Positions 10,125 through 18,894 of a stretch of DNA of 64,000 nucleotides are shown piece after piece. Numbering within the stretch: the stretch's first letter is position 1; every line of letters begins with the position of its first letter. The notes beneath the pieces were generated by a model. The model ran no database searches, was not told where the DNA came from, and was given only the letters and a program-made list of their open reading frames with translations. The DNA comes from Ulva prolifera (lineage: Eukaryota > Chlorophyta > Ulvophyceae > Ulvales > Ulvaceae): assembly GCA_023078555.1 (NCBI GenBank), contig CM041196.1, forward strand, positions 12,108,985 to 12,172,984, written 5' to 3'. The position numbers and the translations under genes are program-made.

Positions 10125-10440
10125 TACCCCCATGGCCATTCCACGGCTATCCACGCCTTGCACCGATGTCTCCGTGCCCGCGCAGGCCATGCACCGACGT
10201 TCCCAGCGACATTCGCCCCCCAAAGCCTTTCCAGGCTCCCCAATAAGCTCAATCCACCACCAATGACGTCAATAACAATATTCTCAATCGTGACACCGCA
10301 GTAAGGGCGCTCCAAACCCTTCAGGACCCCCCCGAGGCCCGAGGAAGCCTCCACCGGCTCTGTGAGTCGCTCCTGGACATCCCCAGGCATAGAGAAGCAT
10401 CTCAAAATGACAAGGAAGACTCTATGTCCGCACTCGACTA
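10125..10440 (-). CDS. Downstream exon of the TET/JBP-like gene
   Basis: A possible acceptor (GTCGGTGTTTAG) at 10441 is followed by an open frame reading FSMPGDVQERLTEPVEASSG and IENIVIDVIGGGLSLLGSLE, ending at a GTATAGC donor near 10125. Composition is coding-like. It would follow the dioxygenase core exon across an intron of about 0.32 kb that contains long G runs on this strand. Assignment to the same gene rests only on strand, spacing and splice signals. Confidence 0.4.
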
Positions 10441-10544
10441 AACACCGACACCGCGGTCACTGCCCGCACCCGCCACAGTCGCCGCAACGGGCCCACCCCC
10501 ACAGCGACAGCACCCATCACGGCCGCCTACACCACCGTCGCCGC

Positions 10545-10700
10545 TCGCGGCGCGCGCCGGTCCCCCCCGTAGCCACGCCGACCCAAAACCCCCCCACATC
10601 CCCCCCCCCCCACACCCCCCCCCCCCACCCCCCGGACCCCCCCGCACCCCCCGCAGCCCCCCGCCGCCCCCCCGCCGCCTCAACGGAAGCTCTCGGCCGC
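10545..10700. repeat. C-rich homopolymer tract
   Basis: About 150 bp made almost wholly of C runs (up to 12-14) broken by single A or G. On the minus strand these are G runs able to form G-quadruplexes, inside the predicted intron between the dioxygenase core and its downstream exon. Length may be misassembled. Confidence 0.8.
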
Positions 10701-10757
10701 CGCTAAACAGCCTCCGGGCGTCATTATCACTATCAACATTTCTCCACCCTTTGTCTA

Positions 10758-11326
10758 GCAGACCTACGTGATTGATCTTGGGTGAAAAAGCCGTATTTGC
10801 TCGGCTTAGCCTGCACATCCGCATCGCCCTCAACTGCCTGGTTGCACACTGTCATAGCACGCTTGGCAGCATAAAACGCCATGCCAAGTCTCACAGCTGT
10901 TCCATCGGCAAACTGGGCTCCACCTGTGGTCCCATGACGGACGACCCCTCCGCGAAGCCAAACCACACGGCCGCTCACAATGCGAATCCGCACCCCGAGC
11001 TGGCTGATTCAAAAGAACTGCCCATGGACACTCGGAATGGTACCTCGGACGACAGAATCAAGCCATGTGATGAACCCCCCTAAGTCACTATCATTGCTGT
11101 CGAGATGTTGTAGAACACACTGGTTGGCCGACTCTTGATTCAAGATGGTGAGCGCTCGTGTGGGGTACTCGATCGGCGCAATGAGATTGTGCTCTTCCTT
11201 CTCCCACGCAAACGCTTTCGCGGTCGCCTTCGCCACCCTGCGATCGGCTCGCATAGCGCCTCTGAGCCACCCCGTGCCCGACCCCTTGCAAGAGTCAGCA
11301 CCCAGCGCCCAAAGACTATTCTGCAC
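10758..11326 (-). CDS. TET/JBP-like Fe(II)/2-oxoglutarate dioxygenase core
   Basis: The frame shows the active-site order of the TET/JBP double-stranded beta-helix family. QHLDSNDSDLGGFITWLDS gives the HxD metal pair, GVRIRIVSGRVVWLRGGVV is the strand before the distal histidine in VVRHGT, and AVRLGMAFY supplies the arginine that would bind 2-oxoglutarate. TET/JBP enzymes oxidise the methyl group of thymine or 5-methylcytosine in DNA; related genes ride in transposons of fungi and algae. That is family knowledge; activity here is untested. A TGA lies in frame between the HxD and distal-His parts (about 11009), so this copy is probably broken. A donor (CACGTAGGTC) ends the exon near 10758. Copy B has no equivalent. 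Confidence 0.55.
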
Positions 11327-11529
11327 ACGCCATACCCATTGTGAGCTGCAATCCGAACACCGAAACCAGTCCCTCGGTGCAACAACGTAACGCGAAGCAC
11401 ATCGCGATCGAAGGAATGTAGGTGCGCGCTCACAGTGAATCTGACATCATACCAATACCGCACATCCGTATATATGCAAACGTGCACTGTGGGACCTCAT
11501 GCGAGCGAGCGTCACATGGAGTAGGCCTA

Positions 11530-11791
11530 CAACCACCGCATTTTGGGAGCCAGCGTGATCGAGGTTGTGAATAGACGCCTTGCCCCGCTTGTCGCCCCCC
11601 GCAGTCGCACACAACCCTCCGGTCGCCATTGGGGCCTTGCCACGGTTGCGCCCACGTGTCTTGGCAGTGGAAGACCCTTTCTTGCGGGGCTTTTTAGGTG
11701 CCTTTCTGGCCTTTCTAAGACCATGCTTGCGGAGCTTGAGGACTTCGGCTTCTACCTGGAAACATGGTATACCACGTTCACAATCTAGCAA
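11530..11791 (-). CDS. Lys/Arg-rich exon upstream of the dioxygenase core
   Basis: The frame reads FQVEAEVLKLRKHGLRKARK followed by KKPRKKGSSTAKTRGRNRGK, then turns less biased. Such basic tracts act as nuclear localisation or DNA-binding tails. It sits 0.2 kb upstream of the dioxygenase core on the same strand and is probably an N-terminal exon of that gene. Exact exon ends were not resolved. Confidence 0.4.
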
Positions 11792-12139
11792 AGATAGGCC
11801 TCAACATCAACGCACCCGCCTCTCACAATCACAAAGCGACCGTATTGGCTACGGATTCCCAACGCCAAGGAACCGTGCATCGCACACAATATCTACTTCA
11901 ACTATTTTCACCTTGGCTATCGACAGACCCGAGTCAGAAAACGCACGATGGACGACTCCACACCCCCACCGTTCATGTCACTCAACCTAAACTCCATGCC
12001 ACCGGAGACCAATGATGATAGAGGGGTCACACCATTTTGTTGATGTACGGTGGCGGTCCCCGGCACATACTCACCACTGCCATGAGGTCTTCAAACTTGG
12101 GTTGTGGCACGGGCCGCATGAAACATGTCGTCTTGTGGT

Positions 12140-12940
12140 CTATGGGAGCTCCAATAAATCGTGGCAGTCTTCGATGGCGCTACCATCCTTCGTCATCGCT
12201 TCGGCGGGGACGCCGTCCAACATGACAATGTTGATGTCCTCGTGTGCCAAAGGCTCGTGCATGTCCTCCCATCCATCTTTCATCTGCTGCAGCTCATTGA
12301 CGACGGAAGCAAATAGGGGGCTACCATGGAGCACATGGTAGTGCACACACACATCATGATGATGTGATGATACGTAGGACCTCGCTAGGTCAAGGCCGTG
12401 GCAGGTAGATGTATACAAATCGCAGTCATTTCCGGTGGCCTGTGTACGCAACCCGACACGGTGCACCTCACCACCCCCAATGGCAACGCTATCTAGTGCA
12501 TCCACGGATGGTTGATTATTTGCCACACATGGCTGCGATAGAGAACGCGGGACATGGCAGCGGACACGAGTGAAGAACTTGGCAAAGCTCTTGGCGAATT
12601 TTTGCCTTCCAGTGCCAGTGCACATGAATAGACTCGTGTCGTCGTGCTGCTCGAGGAGACGCTCCCTCCCGAGTTTGGTGGGCACGACCCACGGCTTCAT
12701 CCATGGGAAACACACTTCAAAAATGTCGTCATGGATGCTCTGATCCACCCATCTGACCCCCCCTCCGGGTTTGCAGTTGCGGCTGTAGTGACCCATGCAG
12801 TACACATGCACTACCTCGTCCAGCCTCTTCCTCCCCCTTTTGGGTCTAGGCATGTTGATCCTATACCACATTTGCAGGCTAACAAATGTTATGGGCACGT
12901 CGTATCGAAAAGCCGAATTGACGTGCGCATTTGATGACAC
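12140..12940 (-). CDS. Unknown 240-260-codon exon, likely start of the dioxygenase gene
   Basis: A long open frame. An internal ATG opens MPRPKRGRKRLDEVVHVYC, and further on it shows CMGHYSRNCKPGGGVRW and RQKFAKSFAKFFTRVRCH. The C-terminal third is acidic and helix-like (WEDMHEPLAHEDINIVMLDG). The Cys/His spacing near the start could bind zinc, but no known finger matches. Strand and position make it a candidate 5' exon of the TET/JBP-like gene or a separate transposon gene. Confidence 0.45.
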   Translation of the reverse strand: MSSNAHVNSAFRYDVPITFVSLQMWYRINMPRPKRGRKRLDEVVHVYCMGHYSRNCKPGGGVRWVDQSIHDDIFEVCFPWMKPWVVPTKLGRERLLEQHDDTSLFMCTGTGRQKFAKSFAKFFTRVRCHVPRSLSQPCVANNQPSVDALDSVAIGGGEVHRVGLRTQATGNDCDLYTSTCHGLDLARSYVSSHHHDVCVHYHVLHGSPLFASVVNELQQMKDGWEDMHEPLAHEDINIVMLDGVPAEAMTKDGSAIEDCHDLLELP

Positions 12941-13355
12941 GGACCACGGCCGGTTCGGTGGTGGCGTACCCTAGAAGCAAATTCGTACGGTACATCCGCC
13001 ACACAAAAAAATCTTTTTTTTTGCCACGGCCATCGCAATATGAGGAGACAGGACGTTGTGATGACGCATGCCAGAAATTTTGAATTTTTGTGCACTTTGG
13101 GCAAGCCCTCATAAAGGACAACCACCTACATACCCAGCCGCACACACGAAAACCCCGGGATCTCCGACCTGGTGGACACACCGCTCTAATACGAAACATT
13201 CAAGTGCAAATCGTATGAATGCGCTCGTTCGTTTGGACTGCTACATGCGACGCCGATCGAAACAAACAGTACATGCAAGCCGAACACGCATCTGCACAGA
13301 CGAGCACACCACCGCGATCCGATGCGCGAGAGGCGCCGTATCTAACAGCGGACGA
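12941..13355. other. Gap between the dioxygenase gene and the Harbinger element
   Basis: No coding frame of note. A run of T (about 13013-13022) and short GC-poor stretches. The left end of the Harbinger element should fall in or near here, but no terminal inverted repeat could be matched by eye with the 15.4-15.5 kb side. Confidence 0.35.
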
Positions 13356-13359
13356 TAAA

Positions 13360-14043
13360 CAGATCGGCAAAGTGGCGATGAAGATGCATACCTCTGTGCT
13401 CTTGCCGCTTTTGCGGCCATTGCCCATGCCGTTCAGTCTGACACCGATGATGCGGTGGAGGTGCCTCCGCCTCCTGCTCTGGAGGTGGAGTCCTCGTGGG
13501 ACTCCTCCTATGAGGGGCAGGGTCTGGTGAACCCTGAAATGGCAGGATGGGAGAATTACAACGCACGCCTGACACGCCATCTCAAGCGGAAGGCTGCTCG
13601 CGAGGCTGTGGCCAACGCGACTAGCAAGAAATGGAAGGCCAGTGCGGGGGGGGGATAGTGAGGGGAGAAAGAGTGAGGCTGATGTGGTCAAACGAGAGAG
13701 CAGTCGTGACCGCCGCTTGGCCGAGCAGGTCGAGTCGCAGAGGGCGGGTAATGCGAAGGAGGTTGAGCGAATGCGGGGAGAGATGTTTGGGGATGTTATG
13801 AAAGGTGTGACTCGCAGTAAGGTGGCAGCCCTTGAGAAGTAGACTGCGGCCATTGTGGGGATAGAGCGTGAGAAGGCGGCTGCGGCTGTAGCCATTGCCA
13901 GGGACCAGATTGACCAGCAACGCTTGGACAAGTTGGTTGACATGTACATGAGGCAGAACCCTGATTTGTCCCCCTCAAAGGCCATGGTGAAAGCGCATGC
14001 TGTGGTGGACCGTGAGAGGGCACGCCAGGTGCCGAATGTGTAG
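13360..14043 (+). CDS. Harbinger accessory protein, coiled coil (broken)
   Basis: The frame begins around an acidic segment (VQSDTDDAVEVPPPPALEVE), continues through NPEMAGWENYNARLTRHLKR, crosses a run of nine G at about 13647 where the frame slips, then gives an Arg/Glu-rich coiled coil (LAEQVESQRAGNAKEVERMR). It ends with RLDKLVDMYMRQNPDLSPSK and a TAG at 14041. One further TAG sits in frame near 13840. In this superfamily the second protein usually has a Myb/SANT domain and helps the transposase reach the nucleus and bind DNA. No Myb/SANT helix is visible here, so the N-terminus may be lost. Confidence 0.55.
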
Positions 14044-14141
14044 GAATGGGTAGGACACCGTGGTAGTGTCACAGAATTCAACGAATAGGCAATGTACCGT
14101 ACGGTCATGGATGTCTTGCCTCACGAACACCGCATCACACA

Positions 14142-15470
14142 TCACATCTTGTACATCATGAAAAACTTGAATGACATTACTGATGCGACGTACTTTGTGA
14201 GGAACTCCCTCACTGATCTGCCCTGCGCCGCAATACCCCCCACACCGGCCTGAGCCGCGGGGGCGGGTCCTACATTTGCCACCTGTGGCGCCACACCACC
14301 CTGCGCATGCCACTCCTCCTGAAATTCCACATTGTGCGCCTCCACAAAGTTGTGCAGGGCACAACAAACCCGGACAGCCCGCTTGATTAGAGCAGGCTCC
14401 CGTATGAAAGCATTGCGCCGACAAAATGCCCACCGACCCTTCAGTCTACCGAAGGTGCACTCAATTCCACGCCGGCAATTGATCACACAGCGATTGAACT
14501 TCCCCTTCCCCCCCGCACGAAACTGTTGCAACCCACATGGTCCGTGCTCGTCCCAGATCTTCATCCTGTTGGGCCAAGAGGGAAGGCAGCGTCCCCCACA
14601 AGAAGGGTCGGACCACCTGAGTCTCACCCTCCGCGTGAAGCTCAAGCCCAGCCCCATCTAACAAACCCTCGTCGATGAGCTTGCACAGGTCAAAGCGGCC
14701 CCACAGCCCGGCATCACCCACTGTGCCTGGAGCCCCAGCATTCACGTACAAGAACCGACCATTCGCATCGCAGATGGCTAGCAGCAAGCTGGCTGGGCTA
14801 CCTTTGTAGCTCCAGAAAGCATCAGCATCACCACCATATTACCATCTTGTGCACTGGATGGCTTGCGCTGTGGGATCAGGCTGCCATCGATTGCACCGAC
14901 AGCTGGAAGATGCCACCTGGCCCTGAATCCCCGCATGATTCGCCCCTGTTCAGCAGCTGTTCGAGGAAAACCAATCTGCTTGGTCTCTGGAATCTCAAGC
15001 AGGGCTGTCTCAAGGGCACCCAGTACTGGCTTCACACAGACATCAGAGATGCTGTTGTGTGGAATGCCAAACAAGCGGCTCATGCACCTCAACGTAGGAA
15101 CATGAGCCAGGAAATACAACGCAACTATCAATTTTGCTCTCTTCGAGTAGTGCCTGTGTGATGGGACCACCGGAGTGGACTCTGGAATATGGTCGACCAC
15201 CATATCATACAAGTCATCAAAGACAGCTGGTGGCATACGGCACAGGTCCATCCAACGACGCCTCCTCTCGTCAGGAGGCAAATTATCCCAGTTCATGCCC
15301 GGAGTGGGGTGATCGCATTCGATGCACTGCAATAAATCACCGCTGTACATCCAAGTCAGTACTCTCCTTCCTACCCGGATCCGGTCCTGCTCCGTGTCAT
15401 CCATCGGCCCCGCATCTTCACCGTCGGAGTCCAGCATCACGTCTGCGCTGTCTGAGGCGCTGTCCGAGGT
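14142..15470 (-). pseudogene. PIF/Harbinger transposase (DDE_Tnp_4 type), frameshifted
   Basis: All catalytic blocks are visible. CRMPPAVFDDLYDMVVDHI and LIVALYFLAHVPTLRCMSRL form the N-terminal half; GFRARWHLPAVGAIDGS carries the first D; ICDANGRFLYVNAG then GTVGDAG the second D; RRGIECTFGRLKGRW the E. The C-terminus NFVEAHNVEFQEEW matches the family end. The frame changes near 14800 and again near 14600, so no full product can be made. The enzyme normally cuts and pastes the element into a 3-bp target. Its 5' end has no separate start: it reads in frame from the acidic exon of element A. Confidence 0.9.
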
Positions 15471-15697
15471 GGCGTCATCCCCGTCTTCGCCAAACGGTCC
15501 GTGCGGGAAGTCGATCTCGACGTCCTCGACAGTCGTGCGCGGAGGTGCGAGCGCCGCCCTGCGCTTCTCGACAGTGAGCCCCGCCTTGTCCACGCCGGTG
15601 ACAGCCAGAGCGCCCTTCAGCCACTTGTCCTTGACGCTGCGCGCCGTGGCCACCGCACGCGTGAGCTTGAGCTTGCCGACCACCTCAGCGGCGCGCT
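15400..15697 (-). CDS. Acidic exon of element A, fused to Harbinger frame
   Basis: An acceptor (GAGGTGATGCAG) at 15698 opens an exon reading VATARSVKDKWLKGALAVTG, TTVEDVEIDFPHGPFGEDGD and a Ser/Asp-rich stretch. Copy B has the same order: AAKDAWLEGAEKV, MNDIVEDYPRGPFDADEVDD, then an acidic run. Homology to B ends at about 15400 where the Harbinger transposase starts in the same frame. Acidic stretches next to a recombinase may mimic DNA or recruit partners; no function is shown. Confidence 0.65.
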
Positions 15698-15772
15698 CTG
15701 CATCACCTCGCCCCAGTCAGAAGCGTGGAATCAGGCCCTTTGCCCCCACAGACATTCAACACAACACCACAC

Positions 15773-15995
15773 ACATGCAGAGGTGCGGCACAGCAGGGGG
15801 ACCGGCCGAAACACAGAACAGAAACACACACATGCAGAGATGCGGCAGAGCAGGCGGACACGCCGAACACATCAGAGAAACAAAAACATGCAGAGATGCG
15901 GCAGAGGGTGCGGACACACAGAAACACAGCAGAGAAACACACGCATGCAGCAATGCGGCAGAGCAGACGGGCACGCAGAAACACGTGCACATCAC
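15773..15995. repeat. 56-57-bp tandem array in an intron of A
   Basis: Four copies with TGCAG anchors at 15776, 15833, 15889 and 15946. The unit contains ATGCAGAGATGCGGCAGAGC and a GAAACACA tail. It fills most of the intron 15698-16012. A second array of the same family fills another intron at 17.2-17.4 kb. Confidence 0.85.
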
Positions 15996-16012
15996 AGGGC
16001 GGTTTGCTGCAC

Positions 16013-16361
16013 CTGGGAGCTGGGCGAGGCGGTGGGCTGGCATCGCGCTCTGGAGGAGCCACCTCCCCGGATACGGTGCCACCCGCCGCATGATGCGGTG
16101 GTAGATCGTCGAGACCTTGCCGGCACCTCCGACCTGGTGGCACCCGATATGATCCGCCAGGAGCTTGGACATCTCCGTGAGGACGGCCTGCTATGCCGCA
16201 CCGTCCTTGGATTTTTGGAAGGCGATGAAGAGGAACAGCTCACGCTCGGGCTGAACCTGTGCCGTGGCCATCAGGCCGACGGCTCCTGCATCGCCGCCGA
16301 CGCGCGTGACCGTGCGCGCATGCTCCATTCCCCGGGCGTCCCCCGTGATGTGAGCCTGTGC
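16013..16361 (-). CDS. LADH exon of element A
   Basis: An acceptor (GTCGCTGTGCAG) at 16362 and a donor (GTGCAGC) at 16012 bound a frame reading GMEHARTVTRVG, ERELFLFIAFQKSKDG, LLADHIGCHQ and APYPGRWLL. Copy B (29064-29417) aligns throughout: DMETARIIQRVA, ERELACFLEFQASQQG, RLADHVGGHD, APGRWL. One TAG lies in frame where B has a His codon. The domain is not recognised. It follows the recombinase C-terminus, so it may be a recombinase tail. Confidence 0.6.
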
Positions 16362-16659
16362 CTGCACAGCGACCTGTCGTCACCACCGTAAGCCGCGCGT
16401 CCAGCGGCTAGCGTGGCCACCGGTGCGTTTGGAACGCAGGTGCCTGCACCTACTGCAGCGGCGGCGCGCAACGCCCTTTGCGAAGCCATGATAGCTAGTC
16501 CTCTCTGAACACACGTTCGCACCGGCTACAGGAGACACCGCTAACACGGGCACACGCGCGATCACAGTCCATGCTGATGGGCCAAAACCATCGCATCTGC
16601 ACTTTGCGCACAGAGCACCAAGCCATGTCCTCCACGCCCTTCCAGAACAGGTGACGCAC

Positions 16660-16987
16660 CATGCCGGCAAGAGTCGCGGCCGCGCCGCGGCTGGAGAAGT
16701 AGTGGACCATGGCAGCGGCCGTTGCGTTCTGGACCCACGTGCCGAGGTGGCGCATGAGGACCTCATCAGGCACACGGTCAGATGTGATGCGCCCGAGGAC
16801 CATGCGCAGCACCATGGACGAGCGCTACGAGCGGGGCCCCACGCGCACGCCTTTGCCGGTGGACGCTTGCGCCCCATCGTCCGGCTCTGCCAGGAGGCCG
16901 CAAATCGCGACCAGCCACGAGATGCGATTGCCCGGCACGTTGATGTGCGGCAGGAAGAACATATCGTGATGAGTGCAGATGACATAC
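16660..16987 (-). CDS. Tyrosine recombinase C-terminal catalytic exon, element A
   Basis: Flanked by an acceptor (GACTGCTACAG) and a donor (GTGCGTCACC). The frame reads FFLPHINVPGNRISWLVAIC, then RSSMVLRMVLGRITSD, then LMRHLGTWVQNATAAAMVHY followed by FSSRGAAATL. The G-x-W...Y arrangement fits box II/III of Crypton-type recombinases, with Trp in the late His/Trp position and Tyr as the candidate nucleophile. Copy B is 15 bp shorter but otherwise collinear. Such enzymes cut and rejoin DNA through a covalent 3'-phosphotyrosine without a target duplication. Confidence 0.65.
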
Positions 16988-17199
16988 CTGTAGCAGTCAA
17001 AGGAGCAGTCGCGAGCCATCATATGGCACAACGCCAACACACCACAGCAATCGGCAGCGGATCGAAGGGCAAAATCACCATCACGCACACCGGCCGATAA
17101 GCCACATGACAGCAACACAGGTCATCCCACTGCGCCATCCACGTACTCGTCGCGGCATGCGTGCCGGCAGCCTGCCATAGCGATCACATCTGGGTACTG

Positions 17200-17440
17200 C
17201 ACCATACGCAGGGGGGCCGACCGAAACACAGCACGGAATCAAACACATGCAGAGACACGGCACTGCGGGCGGACACACAGAAACACGGGCGACGACACAC
17301 GCATGTAGAGATTCAGCAGGGCAAGCGGACATGCGAAACACAGCAGAGAATCCCACACATGCAGAGATGCAGCGGAGAGGCGGACGGGCCGAACACAGCA
17401 CAGAAACACACACATGCAGACACGCATGCATGCAGGCCGC
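17200..17440. repeat. 56-bp tandem array in a second intron of A
   Basis: Four copies anchored at 17248, 17304, 17360 and 17415, plus a partial one before them. The unit is the same family as 15773-15995 (CATGCAGAGATGC, AGCGGAGAGGCGGAC, GAAACACA). It occupies the intron 16988-17469. Confidence 0.85.
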
Positions 17441-17469
17441 GTAAGGCACATTTGTCGCAAGAGACACAC

Positions 17470-17696
17470 CACTCCTGTGCATGCGGCTTCGGACAGAGGC
17501 GCGTGTTGTAAGGCAGGCTCACGATCTGCTCCGCATCAAAGACGCCCATCACTACCCCCGGCTGCATGAGGAGGCTGCCGACGACCGGCATGGAGGGCGA
17601 GGCACGCTGCCCCGTCGGGTCGAGCGCCAGTACCGGTGTCCCGAACTGGTTTGGGCACTTGTTGACGACGTGATGGCTGACAAATGCAAAGCCCAT
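17470..17696 (-). CDS. Tyrosine recombinase middle exon, element A
   Basis: The acceptor CCGTGCAG at 17697 is followed by GFAFVSHHVVNKCPNQFG, PVLALDPTG and VVMGVFDAEQIV. A GTGTGTCTC donor follows at 17469. The exon is 227 bp; the copy B exon is 245 bp and the 18-bp difference is exactly an 18-bp tandem duplication in B. This block would hold the beta-hairpin lysine region of the catalytic domain (inference). No stop interrupts it. Confidence 0.65.
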
Positions 17697-17862
17697 CTGC
17701 ACGGTCTATACCCGTCATGACCCGCCAGGGCGGATGCCTCGTCGGCGCAATCACACAACATGAGCAAGCGACGCAACCAAGCACACAGCATTCGATCGGC
17801 ATGGGCTGCAGCGATGACAAGGGGTGGCTACTGGCACGCTCATCAAGGCGCCGATGCCACAC

Positions 17863-18326
17863 CTGCGTGTCACGGTCGTGCAGCACCCTGTCCGTTGCCT
17901 CCATCACCTCTCCTCGCAACATGGGGACTTTGATGAGCTCCACGTCTTGCCAGCGCCAGTATTGGAAGAACGGCGTGCGCAGGCCGGCGATCGCCGTCAA
18001 TGCAAAAACAATGCGAGCCTGTAAAGACAGGTCGGCTTGTGCCAGCGCCAATGGCTGACGACGCGCGGAGGACATAGGAGAAAGGGGCCAAGGCTCGGGG
18101 TAGCTGCATGGTCGCCGCCCCGGTCTGCACCGCCGCTGCGTACGGGGGTGCGCACCTGCATCATGCCAAAGCCCCCCACATACATGGACTCCACGGTTCG
18201 CATGATCTGGCCGTGCGTGAGGGGCGTGATCTTGCGGACGCCGCCGAGCGGCGAGCCCTTGATTTGCATGTGCACGCCCTTCACGAGCGCCGAGAAGCGC
18301 AGGAAGGGGCTGGGCGACTCGACAAC
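17863..18326 (-). CDS. Tyrosine recombinase box-I exons, element A (two exons)
   Basis: Exon 18156-18326 (171 bp) reads VVESPSPFLRFSALVKGVHM and TPLTHGQIMRTVESMYVGGF, closing at a GTGCGCACC donor. Exon 17863-18018 (156 bp) follows a TCTTTACAG acceptor: IVFALTAIAGLRTPFFQYWR then WQDVEL. The Arg in AGLR with the following WRWQDV matches box I of tyrosine recombinases. Copy B encodes the same 327 bp without interruption, so the 137-bp intron at 18019-18155 is specific to A. The first of the two exons would be the core-binding part. Confidence 0.7.
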
Positions 18327-18494
18327 CTGCAGACCGGCGCCCCCGTGGTCACCCCGCACCAAAACTCTGCAGCGTCCCACGCAGTCCGGGCAACAGGCGG
18401 CGGGTCCCGGTCGGCCATCGCGCGGAGGACACACGCACGCTCAGCATGACAGGTGGCAGCCGAAGGCGGTGTGCGCGAACTCCGAAGCACGCAC

Positions 18495-18856
18495 CTCGTC
18501 CACAGCTGCATAGTAGGCCTTGCAACAGCAGCCGACCGTGTACATGTACGCGTCCAGCGACTGCCTGCTGCCGACTTGCTTCGTGTACAACAAAATGTGC
18601 AGAATCGCGGTAAACACATCCCGGGGCATCGTGCGCCACGACTCGATCATCTGGAACATGTTGAGCTGCACACGCCCACACGCTGTCAGCGGTACCGAAC
18701 GCAAGCACTCACATCCCTGTGCACGCCCGCCGGGTGCGGGGGGGGCAGGTGTTACAAGCACCAAGGTGGCGAGGCGGGCAGCACCGCGAAAGAAACAAGC
18801 GGATCAAGCACACAACCATACACCCACGCACGCAACACACACAGACGCCAGGTGCA

Positions 18857-18894
<38 letters not shown>

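Larger units (their letters stand above)
13360..15470. mobile_element. PIF/Harbinger DNA transposon inserted in element A
   Basis: Two convergent genes about 100 bp apart tail to tail: a plus-strand accessory protein (13.36-14.04 kb) and a minus-strand DDE transposase (15.4-14.14 kb). This two-gene layout is typical of PIF/Harbinger elements. The transposase frame is continuous with the acidic exon of element A at its 5' side, so the right boundary lies near 15.40-15.47 kb. Terminal repeats and the 3-bp target duplication expected for the superfamily were not found by eye. Both genes contain frame breaks, so the copy is inactive. Confidence 0.7.

Noticed and set aside
15703-16172. Cys/Ser-rich repeated ORFs; also a CRISPR-like look of the arrays
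   Set aside because: The ORFs are translations of the 56-57-bp intronic array. The units are contiguous tandem repeats with no unique spacers, so not CRISPR.
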